Below are positions 1 to 11,194 of a stretch of 64,000 nucleotides of DNA, in pieces; within the stretch, counting starts at the first letter, position 1, and every line of letters begins with the position of its first letter. The stretch spans positions 517,026,274-517,090,273 of the forward strand of contig CM046878.1 of assembly GCA_025667525.1 (NCBI GenBank). The letters are read 5' to 3'. The translations under genes and the position numbers were made by a program. Origin of the DNA: Glebionis coronaria. Its lineage: Eukaryota > Streptophyta > Magnoliopsida > Asterales > Asteraceae. The notes below the pieces were generated by a model. It was not told the DNA's origin. It made no database searches and saw only the letters and a program-made list of their open reading frames with translations.

Positions 1-4
1 AATC

Positions 5-364
5 TTGACTCAACAACTAAAAAAACATAGTGTTAAGTATGTAGAGATGTATAGGAAACCTAGGTCACCTCAAAGTCAAGCAAATGTTAATGGAACAGGA
101 TTTTATCAGTCTAAGCCTAAGTTTGTGTCCAAAAAGGCTTGTTACTCATGTGGGAGCTTCTCACATTTGGCCTATAATTATGTCAGTGGATACACTTCAT
201 CCGCTGGCAATAGGTCAACCATGGTCAACCCTAGAACTTTTATCCAACCAAGCCCCCATAGGCCACAAGACCAACTCCTTTCTTCTCTAATGAAGCTAAT
301 ATCCATGGACAAAGGCCCTTTCAAAATACTAACACTTGGTCTAACAAACAGTGGGTTTCTGTAG
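5..364 (+). pseudogene. copia gag C-terminal fragment with defective zinc knuckle
   Basis: A 119-codon open stretch holding the nucleocapsid end of a copia Gag. The zinc-knuckle pattern is visible with Cys46, Cys49 and His54, but the fourth ligand is Tyr59 instead of Cys. The knuckle binds genomic RNA in this family, so this copy is probably inactive. The N-terminal capsid part lies outside the window. Just after the stop, at 378-388, is one copy of the AGCCGCTGACA motif found throughout this family. The frame is lost between here and the protease; an open stretch at 445-771 covers the gap and has an Arg/Lys-rich, low-complexity character. Confidence 0.7.
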
Positions 365-815
365 CAAACCCTAATTTAGCCGCTGACAGGAACAATCTAT
401 CCACTAACAGGACAAAACAAGGCGCTGAAAAATCTAGGTTTGGTATGAAAATGCCACAACTAGCTACTGTCAGACTTTATGTTAAACCAAGTAATGATAG
501 GTATTTGAAACCTAAGGGAAAAGGGTCTAAGGCCTCATCCAGCTTAACATGGAGACCTAAACAAGAACAAAAACCTAATTTTAATGGTGTTTCTAGGACC
601 TGTAATAGATTTAAATTTCTTGAAAAGGTCATTACTAAACCTATTGGAACAAATTGGTTGTTTAGGGTACAAAGGGACGAACATGGGGTTGTTACAAGGA
701 ATAAGTCAATTCTTGTTGAACAACCACATGAATCCAAGTCTGTAAAGGCTTGGATTCCCAAAGAAAACTAATTTGTTTTCTTTATGTGCAGGGCATTCAA
801 AAGCAGGTCAATGAT

Positions 816-1016
816 CATGGATATTGGGACAATGGATGCTCTAGGCACATGACGGGAAAGGAGGATTACTTGACAAATTTCACTCCTATTTCTGATGGTG
901 ATAAAGTGTACTTTGGTGGAGGATTTGGGACAATATCTGGTAAAGGTGCTCTTATCACCAATAATTTTAAATTTGAAGAAGTTTTTCTTGTGAAGAACTT
1001 GATTATAATTTGTTTA
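816..1016 (+). pseudogene. copia aspartic protease remnant
   Basis: Translation gives a copia protease core around WDNGCSRHMTG, followed by VYFGGGFGTISGKG. The catalytic D-S/T-G triad reads Asp-Asn-Gly with the Asp codon at 828-830, a substitution expected to harm the enzyme. In copia elements this protease matures the Gag-Pol polyprotein. The usual continuation after the flap decays near 1010, and stops occur before the integrase begins at 1234. Confidence 0.7.
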
Positions 1017-1233
1017 GTATGTCACAAGTGTGTGACAACAAGAACAAATTTCTCTTTACTGACATTGAATGTTTGGTGTTAAGTAAGGATTTTGAGATTC
1101 CTACTGATAAGTTCATTTAGTTTAAACACCTAGACACAAAGACGTTTATAATGTTAATCTCAATGGCATTAAAATGAACAACAACTTGTCATGTCTTTAT
1201 GCTAAGGCTTCAGTAGATGAAAGTAACTTATAG

Positions 1234-2060
1234 CACAGAAGACTAGGGCATATAAACTTTAAAAACATGAATAGACTTGTGAGACATGATCTTTTAAGAG
1301 GATTTCCCTCAAAAGCATTCCACAATGATCATAATTGTGTTGCATGTCTTAAATGCAAGCAACATAAGGCCTCATGTAAGTCTAAGAGTGTGCATTCTAG
1401 TTCTAAACCACTTCACTTACTACATATGATTTATTTGGTCCAACCAATATGGAAAGTCTCAATGGTAAATCTTATTGTTTTGTCATTACTGATGATTATT
1501 CTAGGTTTACTTTGACCTTCTTTTTGGTAGAGAAAAGTGACACTGCTAAGACTTTAATCAACTTCATTACTCAAATGGAAAAGAAATAAGTATATGAAGT
1601 TAATATTCTTAGAAGTGATAATGGTAGAGAGTTTAAAAACAACCTTTTAGATGCCTTGTGTGTCAATAACGGAATCTCTAGGGAGTTTAGTATAGCAAGA
1701 ACTCCACATCCGAATGGTGTAGCTGAAAGAAGAAATAGAACACTTACAGAAGCAGCTAGAACCATGTTGGCAAATGCTAGTTTACCCATTGCTTTCTGGG
1801 CTGAGGCTGTGAACACTGCATGTTATGTTTAAAATAGATCCTTAGTCAATAAGTCCCACAATAAGACTCCTTATGAACTAATTTGGCATTGGAAGACAAA
1901 TATAGACTTCTTTAGGCCCTTTGGATGTCATGTAGTAACAATAAATACTAGTGATAACCTAGGCAAGTTTAATTCAAAATGTGATGAGGGATATTTCATG
2001 GGATACTCCATGAATAGCAAGGGGTATATGTTTATAACAAGAAGTCTAGGATTCTCATAG
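1234..2060 (+). pseudogene. copia integrase, disrupted
   Basis: The integrase starts with an HHCC zinc domain (HRRLGHINF at 1234, then CVACLKCKQHK near 1342). The rve core follows, with the second-Asp block RSDNGREFKNN near 1612 and the Glu block NGVAERRNRTL near 1713, then the copia-type segment AFWAEAVNTACYV. A TAG lies directly before the first His. Further stops or frame breaks occur near 1513, 1587 and 1831, so no functional enzyme is made. In this family the protein inserts the cDNA copy into the host chromosome. Confidence 0.8.
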
Positions 2061-2862
2061 AAAATATTCATGTTGACTTCTTAGAGAGTAAACCTAGTGA
2101 TCCTGAGTCTGGACCAAATTGGTTGTTGGATTTGAAGCTGTTGTCTAGATCCATGAATTATATGCCTATAACTAATGCAGATGTTTTTGAAGCACCGATT
2201 ATTGATAATGCAGGTATATAGGTCAATGAGATTAAAGAATCACATGCAGATGAACCCACTCCTTCTTTCAACTTTATCAACATACGAATTTGGAGTAAGT
2301 TCATTCAAGCATTTTCTGCTGCAAAAGAAGAGGAAAGAAAGCAACAAGTGGAGCCACAAGTTGATGAAATGGTGAATGAATCTTCATCCGCTAAAAACTC
2401 CATACCAGTCGCTGACACTTTAGATTCAGCCGCTGACAGCTGGCTTTCATCCTTTGGCAAAAATATTCTTGAACTTCTTGAAGATCCCTTACCCAAAGAA
2501 GGTGTCGGTGGCCACGTTCCAGCCGCTGACAACATATCTCCTATATCAAGTGGGCATGAAAGTAGTGATGAAGGGGATCTTGGAAATTTGGGAATCCCTA
2601 ATTCATGACAACACAATATTTGGGGGAGGAATTCTTACAAAGGTGGCTAAAATTCATCCTCCCACTTAAATAATTGGTCATATTGATACTCCTATTCAGA
2701 CTAGGGGAAAAATAAGATTCAAGGTGGATTCATTGCTAATATACATAAGAAGGATGATACTCCTTTTGTTCAAGAATGTTTGTTTGCCTATTTTTTCTCT
2801 TAAGCAGAACCGAAGAAGATTTTTGATGCTCTTAAAGAAGAAATATAGGTTGAAGCCATGCA
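2061..2862 (+). other. copia integrase-RT linker carrying motif copies
   Basis: The region between the integrase core and RT, of low similarity to anything I can name. It matches 11195-11975 of element A in reverse orientation. It contains three clean copies of the family motif, at 2407-2417, 2428-2438 and 2521-2531, read in frame as Ala-Asp-rich peptides. The reading frame changes several times. Confidence 0.6.
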
Positions 2863-3040
2863 AGATGAGCTTCATCAGTTTTCAATACAAGATGTTTGGG
2901 AACTTGTGGAGTGTCCCAGACATGTTAGACCTATTGGAGCACGTTGGGTTCTTAAGAACAAGAAAGATTAGAGAGGTATTGTGATTAGAAACAAGGCAAG
3001 GTTGGTTGCTCAGGGATATACACGGGAAGAAGGTATAGAT
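2863..3040 (+). pseudogene. copia reverse transcriptase N-terminus, cut by element D
   Basis: The start of an RVT_2 domain: a DELHQFSIQDVWELV-like segment, then RPIGARWVLKNKKD and RLVAQGYTREEGID. The homologous A copy continues with YEEVFAPVA, but here the sequence switches at 3041 to the LTR of D. One in-frame TAG replaces the Glu codon seen in A. It is a fragment and carries no catalytic motif. Confidence 0.8.
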
Positions 3041-3526
3041 TGTGGAATACTAAGATTCCTAGATCCTTAAGCTGCTAGGAACGAATCTCATTCACTTGAT
3101 TGAATCAAGGAGGAATAGAATGAAAAACGTTAAACAAGGTCTTATATAACAAGAACAAGATGAAGTTTTTCCAAATGATTGCTTGTATTAATCAGTAGTA
3201 AACAACCTCTAGGCATGTATACATTAATCCCAGACCTTGAACACACATATGACTTAGGTTTAAATTATGAATGAGTGAATGAATAAAACCTAAGACCCTT
3301 GGTTCCTTTTATAGTGTAATGATCAGGTTTTACAAGAGATAAGATCAAATAAACATTAAAATATTCTATTTAGACAAACAATATACTTGAATATCTATCC
3401 TAAAGAGAATTCCATCAGCGGCTAAACATTTGTCAACGGCTAGACACTGTATATCAGCGGCCAGAACAAATGTTCTCATGTTTTCTTCGTTTGAGTTTCT
3501 ACCACATCAACTTTTTAGACCCAACA
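3041..3526 (-). repeat. LTR of copia element D
   Basis: Read on the minus strand this starts TGTTGGGTCTAAAAAG and ends CTTAGTATTCCACA, with TG and CA ends and 486 bp, close to the 489- and 495-bp LTRs of A and B. A TATA-like TTTTATA lies at 3307-3313, where the A LTR has its own copy. Three degenerate copies of the family motif occur at about 3415-3465. The sequence is diverged from the A/B LTR, so it is a sister family. Confidence 0.7.
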
Positions 3527-4994
3527 ATCTTTCCCTAGTTGATGTCGGCAAAACTCCTTGTGTATCTCTTGTATATGGTACATCACCCTCAAATTGCTTC
3601 CCCTCAATTTAAGCATCTATATCTTCCCTTTTTTGTCATATCAAATAGAGAAGGAACAAATGTATGCAATTGAAGATTATCCAAATGTAGGCCTTGTGTA
3701 ATGACCTTGAACAAAAATAAATATAATATTCCTGATGTAGAAGTAGAATAACCCAAACCTGTGTTCATGTCTTGTACTAAATACGTGACTCCAAGCTCAT
3801 AGTTTTGGGATATGAGCAGACCTCGATCCCTTGTCAAAATCCTCATCTTAATATGAGACACTGAGCACGATAATGTAACTCCTTCAAGTGACAGCAACCC
3901 TAATTTTCTAGATATCACAAGTCTACGTCACCAACCGTGTAAGAACAAACAACTTATCTTTAAAGTTAGTGCTGATAATCACTACTTTAAGATATGATAG
4001 AATACAAACTCACGAAAAACTACTTCAAACATCAGTTGTATCATAAACATTCTTCCCCTTAATCATATACTTCTTCTAAGACAAATATCCAAGCCATAAA
4101 TATCATAATGATATCATGTATAAAATCATAGATCCCATGTACCTGTGTGTGTAACCATCTCGTTTTGTGTGCTAAAACCTAACCAAAATTCTAAACAGCA
4201 GCAAATTCCCTTTCATCCAACATCCTTATTTGTCCAATATCCTAACTGCATGTGTTGTCCAATATCGGACAACATTCGTCAGCGGATAAAAACAATATCT
4301 AGGACAACAATACAACTGTCAGCGGATAAAATGTATATTGTCAGTGACTAAGGTTACCCCAGACACCATTTGTGGCTATAATCCAAATGACAACGGCTAA
4401 AAATATGAAAGTGGCTAGAATCTTACCCCATCGTACCACTTTATTACCATACTTTGCATATCCCATGTCTAACTTTTAACAAATCCTTAGCAGCATGTCA
4501 CGACCAATATAAACTCCGCCTTTTTCTCTTTGACAATTGGCCCACAAGTAACTTTTATCAATTGAATAATACAAGCAGATACATGTGAAGTTTGTACATA
4601 CCTTTCTTATGTTTGCAACATGGGCCACCGAATGAAGAAAAATATATATCCTTGTATCTATACTGTTTGTACCAAGGACCACTAAAAAGTAGACATTACT
4701 TGCTGATAATATATCAGCTCCCTTTCTTAAACACATGTCTCTTTCATATATTCACTTGACATCATGTGAACGAAGTAATGTATAAAGTAACCAAGCATTA
4801 CCTCTAAACTTCGAATAGTACATGTCTGCTCATCAAAACCAAACTCACGTTACTTTCTTTACAGGTCACGTGAATGTCATTGTTCTCCTTGTTTTATACA
4901 TACTCAAACAATATACTCCTTTATGTTGATCGATTAGTTTAGTTGTTACAAAAACAAACCTTCTTTGTCCCATCTAGGGTTTGTAGATACCACT
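3527..4994 (-). mobile_element. Element D: 3' internal end with several purine tracts
   Basis: Internal sequence upstream of the D LTR, read on the minus strand. No domain is recognisable; the best open stretch (3604-3918) has no family I know. Purine-rich tracts lie at about 3528-3540, 3594-3604 and 3626-3636, next to the LTR, as expected for one or more polypurine tracts. Degenerate family motifs occur near 4277, 4317 and 4340. The LTR of A begins at 4995, so A probably inserted into D or was joined to it. Confidence 0.5.
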
Positions 4995-5483
4995 TGTTGA
5001 TCCCTAACTTAGAATGATTAAGCATATGTATTATCGAGATTAGTTCAAGTATAATACGTTAGAGAAACTTTGTGTATTCGACAAACTAAGTATTATGCGG
5101 AATTAATACTTAGCACAAAGAACAAATAACAAAACACGTATATCAAACTTTTAACTTCGATTGATAATAATAATGGTGAACAAAGGTGATTGAAAGTATC
5201 AAGCATCAAACCTAAGGCCTCCTTTTATACACATAAGGAGCCTTGTACACAAAGCTATCGTATCAACTATTCTAGGAAGACAAATAAGATAAACATAACA
5301 AAATACGATTCATGCATATCTTCCTAACTTAACAAAACGTGTTGACTTTAATAGCTAATAAGTCGTGACAGCGGCTTGATACTTCTTGTCTGCGCCTATA
5401 CTGTCAGCGGCTTGATAACACTATGCAGCGGCTTGATGCAATGTGTCAGCGGCTAGATGACTTGGCTAATTTTATTCCTAACA
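4995..5483 (-). repeat. 3' LTR of element A
   Basis: 489 bp; on the minus strand it starts TGTTAGGAATAAAATTAGCC and ends GGGATCAACA, giving short inverted ends. A TATA-like box is at 5223-5229 (minus sense). Four motif copies lie at about 5366-5457 in the U3 part. It pairs with the B LTR at 29815-30309, though the two belong to different copies. Confidence 0.85.
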
Positions 5484-5498
5484 ATCCTCCCCTAAACT
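5484..5498 (-). other. Polypurine tract of element A
   Basis: Minus-strand AGTTTAGGGGAGGAT abuts the LTR start; the same tract abuts the B LTR. In LTR elements such tracts prime plus-strand DNA synthesis. Confidence 0.8.
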
Positions 5499-5581
5499 TG
5501 ATATTTATCTCGATCATCAAGTTTCTGAATAAAAACAGAATGTAGAGAGTATTATTACAAATAAACCTATTCTTCTTTGAT

Positions 5582-8531
5582 CTAGGAATGAATAAACTTC
5601 AAAAAGTCAATGCCAACGTCACTTGTGTAGTCAACCTTGAGCTTGGTACCAACCATCTTCTTTAATAAGTCTTGTGACAGTGGATAAACCCTGTCTATCA
5701 ATAAATACTCAACAAACTTTAAAGTGCAGAGATAGTATACACCAACAGCTGAATAGAAACGCCATTCCAAGCCACTCAAATCATCAAGATCCAACCAAAT
5801 TGGATCTGCTTCATCGTGTGCAAACATTCTCTTGAATGTTGTCCATATTTTAATACCACCAAATGAAGAAGGAGCCTCAACATCATATTTCTCCTTCCTC
5901 AACCCCCATAAAGTCTCCAAATATTCTATGTCCATACTTGCAAACAAAGAAACAAGAGAAGTGAAGACATGTACCTTATCACCATACCTGGTGACCTTCC
6001 AAAAACCTATAGAATCTTCTTCATACTTCACAATTGGGTTTCTGAAATCAAGAGGTACCACAACTGCAATGTCAGAAGCTTCTAAGGGTGAAAGCTCCAT
6101 GTTCTTCTTCAAAACTGCATCATTAAGCCTTGCATCATAGGGATTAAAGGCTGGAAACAAAAAAAATTCTCATTTCTTCACTGGTCTAGGAGTGATAGAT
6201 GCCTTCTTTATCTTCAACTCCTCTTCAATTTCTTCCCGTCTCTCAACAGAAAGAATCTTGAATGTGTTTCCTCACAAACACGTTCCCAAATAGGAAAGGC
6301 AAGATACTTTAAATGTTCAAAGAAGATCTTTCTTAGATTTGTATAAGTCCACCCTGTTTGGTGGCACCTAAGAAGCATATAATACAGCTCCCTTCTTGTT
6401 GTCTTGTTCTTGTAAAGCATCCTGTTTGCCCTATGCTCCAAGATGATCTTGCAATCCTTCTAAACTCTTAATAAAATTTCTAACCCCCAAATTTTCTCAG
6501 TTATAGTCATGTCTCGGTTATCTATGCAAGCTTCTTCCCATTTGAAATACATGTTTGGAACAGCAGGCATATCAAAATCAACCTGTTTCTTCAATTGCTG
6601 AAGTTTTTCCAAGCCTGCCTCACCCTAACCATACTCCAATTTTTTGGTTCTTCTTCCATAACAACAATAGAACCATGACCACTACTCTATTCTTCATCAC
6701 TATCACTATCTCACCTCAAACACTTAGATTCTAAGCTAATCTAAGCTTCTATATTCCTTTTCCTAAGTCCCCTTCTTACTTGCACATCATTCTTAAGGAA
6801 CTCTACTTCTACCATTTTGGCTTTTCCTTTATCCTTTTGATCTATAGTAGGCAAAGTAGATGGGAATATATGTGAAGAAACTTCTTTAATCACCAAAGAT
6901 GGTTGGGATACATCTATAGGTCTGTCAGTGGCTACCATTAAAGTGTTTGCGTGTAGAATGGACTTATCAGTGGCTGACCCTGTTTCTTGTTGTTTCATCA
7001 ACTCCATAAATGATAGCTGCTTAGGTGTAACCAGAGACACCTTGGATGAATCAAAAATTACTCTTGCTCTTGTTACTTCATCTCTGTAAGAGCAGCAACT
7101 ATTTCTAACTCACCAAAAGACCCCTCTTTTGAACTTTTATCACTGGCAATGAAGGGCTCTGTTGGTTGTTCATCCTCTCCATTGGAAGAATCCTCTATAA
7201 CAAATCTATGTCTAGACTCCAATGTTACAATCCTCTCCCTCGAAGTATTGAGTTCAATGTCTTGGGCTGTCAATTTTTGTACAAACTCTGCAGTTTGCTT
7301 TTGCAAGCTCATGTAGAGTCCCATCAATGCCAAGTTAGATAATGGTTGCATGTTGCCCTCATCCACACTAGGAAACTCAATCCCTAATGAGGAATCATGG
7401 GGCATGGTGGTGGACTTAGATACAGTGGACATGTCTTGACCTGTAATAGGGTCAATAGGTCCAGCCACCCCCATGTTACCAACCACACTTGTGGTGGTGG
7501 TTCTCTCTGATTTATGTGTAGGACCACCAAGGGAAAACCCCCAGTAGTCCTTTGTGTTTTGGAAAGGTGGAAATGTTGTGGTGGGGATTCAGAAGAGGTG
7601 TTTAGGTCTATTTGAGTGGTGTCAGAGGCTATGATAGAAGTGTCAGCGGTTGACATAGAAATGTTAGTGGCTGTAGGAACTGGTTCAGGGTGTGGTGGTG
7701 GTGAAGGTGGTGGTTGTTCATGTTGTGGTTCTGGTTCAGGGGTTAGTTGGGGTTCTGGTTGAGGTTGTTTGTGTAAAGTTGCTTCAATGACAATAAGCAT
7801 AGGAGGTGTCAGAGAAATATGTGGTGCATATGGTTCTGTGTTAAGGGTAATGAAAATCTTTTTCTTTTGTGCATGGATCTCATAAAAAATTTCATGATCC
7901 CTACCACAATCTCCTTGGAGATCAAAAATCATTTGTAAAAACCTTGGGTAAGCAAGAGTCATCTTGCTACCCTTGTTGTGCAACACGCCTTCAAAAATCA
8001 TTTTTGAAAAATTATAAGCTTGCCCATTAGTACTCCCGATTGAAAGGTTGATTTCATTGAATGAAGCATTTGGGACTAAGGCATTGTAGAAGGACATGTA
8101 TTAAAAACTTCCAGGCTGGGGGGAATTGACCCTTAGAATATTTTTTTATTTTCCCTGTTGGGGAGAGTCTATACCCCAAGCCTTAAAGGCCTTCATGTAG
8201 CAACTCCTTGGGTAGGGTGACAACGCCATCAACATCATTAAGATGCAAAGCTTGGTGAACCAAATCCTCAGTGACCACCCATTGTTTCCCATGGATGATG
8301 CCCTCTATTCTAGTCACTCCATCAACTGTTATGGAACTAGCAGTACTATTTGATGTGTGTGAGAGGGATGATAGGAGCATGAGTTAAAGCATACCTTAAT
8401 GGAGAAGCCAACAAATACTCTATCATTTGTGTGTATTGAGGTTGTGCTCTGTCAGTAGTCAAATATGTAAGCATATTATGTTGATCTTTGAATTCCAACA
8501 CAACATCAGCAAGTCTAAACTTTGGCGCCAT
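5582..8531 (-). pseudogene. copia ORF3 (post-pol accessory ORF), copy A
   Basis: A third gene downstream of pol, about 980 codons, starting at the Met codon at 8531 (MAPKF) and ending at 5582. In order: an N-terminal conserved part with HNML and SPLRYALTHAPIIP, a segment near 8000 with YNFSKMIFEG and FLQMIFDLQGDCG, a Pro/Gln/Glu-rich stretch (about 7660-7790), a likely coiled coil (about 7230-7320), a charged linker, and a C-terminal domain (5582-6160) with KVTRYGDKVHVF, WTTFKRMFAHDEADPIW and VGVYYLC. It is broken into at least six frames. No transmembrane segment is evident, so an envelope role is not supported. Function unknown; similar ORFs are, as I recall, annotated under unreliable names in Asteraceae. 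Confidence 0.75.
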
Positions 8532-9722
8532 TGATATAAGTAAAAAAGCTTTGAATGAAGTTAAAAGGGTAGTATGTAAAAGATGTATGTGAAACAAATA
8601 ATGCAAGTTGTCCTGTACAAGATATGTTGAGCCAAATATATAGTAAAAATAAGTGGGACGTGATTGGTTGAAAAATGAGGTAAGTGACAAATTTTCTTAA
8701 AAGTAATCATGAAAATCTATAAAAAACTACAACTTATCTAATACAAATAATAGAAAATAACTACTCCCCAAAACATCATAAAAGTAACAACTAGGTAGGA
8801 CCCTAGTAGTTTACAACGGTCAAAATTTTGTCAGCGACAACGGCTATATTTGTCAGCGGATAAAATTACTTTGTCTAAGGAAAAAAAGTGTTTGTCTGTG
8901 GATAAAATGTGTTTTGTTTGGAGGTAAAAAATAAAAAGAATAAAGAAAAATAAAATACCTAACAAAGATAATTAATCCTAAGAGAGTTATCTTATCTTTA
9001 AAAAGAAAGAGTTTTGCAAGCACTGTCCAATCACACACACTTGCTTAAACAACATAGATATGAGTGTCCTCAAGTGTCCCTTGCTCACAAAGTCCTTAAG
9101 AATGAAGTTATCTCATATAATATCTTTGTAACTCCTAGGTAAACCCAAAAATATATAACCAAAGTCTCCCGAACCAACCATCCTAATTCTAGGTCTAAAT
9201 TTCTTGGCAGCATGCATGAAAAATAAACTACGTGCATGATACAGTGCCTCGAAAATTAGAAATTCCACCATATTAAGAAAAACATGGCATCATAACTTCT
9301 AACCCCCACTCACCTGTGGACACAATCTAGAATTGTGATAAGAGCATTCTAACAGTACCCAAGAGCCTAAAGGTTATCCTAAACCTCCCCTTAAATTATG
9401 CGCAAATATATATGTGACAAGATATTTATTTCAAGATAGGAATGGAAACATTCCAACCATCATAAATAAACCTTTTGTCACACTCCTTTAGTCCATAAGA
9501 AACTCTGTATCCATATTTAAAATTTCCCTACATGCCTGCATTGTTAGATGGAAAACCACACAACTACCATAAAAGTTGTCAGCGGCTTCTTTCCACTATG
9601 TCAGCGGATAGAATGCGTTAGTCAGTGGATATAAAAACAAAGTGTAAAATCTAACTTTTACAAAAACAAACAACAGTGCACATCCTGTACATACTTCACA
9701 TCAATTTCAAAAACCACATAAT
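8532..9722 (-). other. Non-coding spacer between RNase H and ORF3 (A)
   Basis: No ORF of note. It holds a purine tract TAAGGGGAGG (minus, 9384-9393) conserved in B, and motif copies near 8830-8860, 8897 and 9578-9632. Its conservation between A and B suggests a transcribed untranslated region of the family rather than foreign DNA. Confidence 0.6.
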
Positions 9723-10422
9723 TTATGGATTGATCATTCCATTACTTAAAACCAAGTACTGAAACCTCCCAACATCAAAAGGTTTAGTTAAAAGATTAGA
9801 CACATTTTTCTCTGTGTCTATTTTATCAGGAAATATCAAAACTTTTTCAAAACAATCTCTTATAAAATGATGCCTGGTATTCATGCGTTTGCTTTTAGAA
9901 TGATGAATAGGATTCTTAATTATGCACAATGTACTGTTATTATCTACAAAAATCTTATTATGCATAAAATTGTACCCATAATCCAAAAGCTGATTTTGAA
10001 TCCATAGCATTTTCCCACAACATGGCAGCAGCTGCTAGTTACTCAGCCTCAGTTATTGAATTGGCTACCACACTTTGCTTCTTGCAATGCCAAGATATAA
10101 GTCTACTTCCAAGTAATTGACATCCATCATTTGTGGACTTCATATCCCCATTATCACCACCATAATCACTGTTTGAATAGCCAATAAGCTCTAATGGAGA
10201 GTCTCTAAGATAGCATAATCCCAATGTTGGAAAACATCTAAGGTACCTAAAAATCCTCTTGACAACATGAACGTGACATTCCTTGGGAGTCACTTGATGA
10301 CGTGCACATGCACATACTGCAAACATAATGTCAGGCCTTGAAGCAGTGAGATACATCAATGATCCAATCATTGATCTATAATGCCTAACAACAACTTCCT
10401 TTCTATCTCTAAGCTTTCCCAA
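9723..10422 (-). pseudogene. copia RNase H, copy A
   Basis: The RT-RNase H connection and RNase H of a copia Pol: RHYRSMIGSLMYLTASRPDI, an ARHQVTPKECH segment, SDYGGDNGD, SWHCKKQSVVANSITEAE, then LWIQNQLLDYGYNF, FVDNNSTLCI and the terminal block ending NGMINP at 9723. The frame breaks between 10011 and 10039. The terminus matches that of B. RNase H degrades the RNA of the RNA-DNA hybrid during reverse transcription. Confidence 0.85.
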
Positions 10423-11194
10423 GGGATGTTCCCTATCTATGGGTGTGCTAGCTCATTTCTCAAGGGATGAAACCAAACTTCTTTAAAATTTCAGCCACAT
10501 ATTTTTCTTGAGATATAAAAATACCATCTTTTCTCTACTAAACTTGTAAACTAAGAAAGAAGTTCATCTGTCCCATGGCACTCATCTGAAATTAATCTGT
10601 CATAAGCTTTGAGAAATCACCACTCATCCTTTGGTTGGATGAACCAAAGATGATATCATCAACATAGACCTGAACAAGTAGAAAATCCTTCCTTTCTGCT
10701 TGATGAATAAAGTTTGATTTATGGTGCCCCTCTTAAAGCCAATTTCCACCAAGTATGTGGAAAGTACCATACCAAGCTCTAGGGGCTTGATGAAGGCCAT
10801 ACATTGCCTTTTTCACTGTATAAACCTTGTCTGGATGCTCAGGATCTTCAAAACCAGGAGGTTGCATCACATAAACTTCTTCTTTGATTGGGCCATACAT
10901 GAAGGCACTCTTCACATCTATTTGGTAGACTTTGAAACCCATGTAGGAAGCATAGGCTAGGAAAATCCTATTTACTTCTATTATGGCAACAGGTGCAAAA
11001 ACCTCTTCATAATCTATACCTTCTTCTTGTGTATATCCCTGAGCAACCAACATTGCCTTGTTTCTAATCACAATACCTCTCTCATCTTTCTTGTTCCTAA
11101 GAACCCAACGTGCTCCAATAGGTCTAACATGTCTGGGACACTCCACAAGTTCCCAAACATCTTGTATTGCAAACTGATGAAGCTCATATTTCAT
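10423..11194 (-). pseudogene. copia reverse transcriptase, copy A
   Basis: The RVT_2 domain runs from DELHQ-like sequence at about 11190: RPIGARWVLRNKKDERG, LVAQGYTQEEGIDYEEVFAPV, the catalytic-Asp motif QIDVKSAFMYG and [31 protein letters not shown]. The frame shifts near 10740; after it VYVDDIIFGSSNQRMS is still readable near 10640-10680, so both catalytic motifs survive but not in one frame. Further stops follow before RNase H. Confidence 0.85.

Larger units (their letters stand above)
1..3040 (+). mobile_element. Element C: truncated Ty1/copia retrotransposon
   Basis: Broken copia polyprotein read left to right as gag end, protease, integrase, linker and start of RT, which is the copia gene order (integrase before RT). 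It enters from outside the window and stops abruptly inside the RT N-terminus at 3040, where the LTR of D begins; the five bases before the break are TAGAT. Stops and frameshifts occur throughout. The RT start closely matches the RT of A, so C belongs to the same or a sister family. A Sirevirus-like lineage is possible, judged from the RNase H style and the extra ORF of A and B. Confidence 0.85.
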
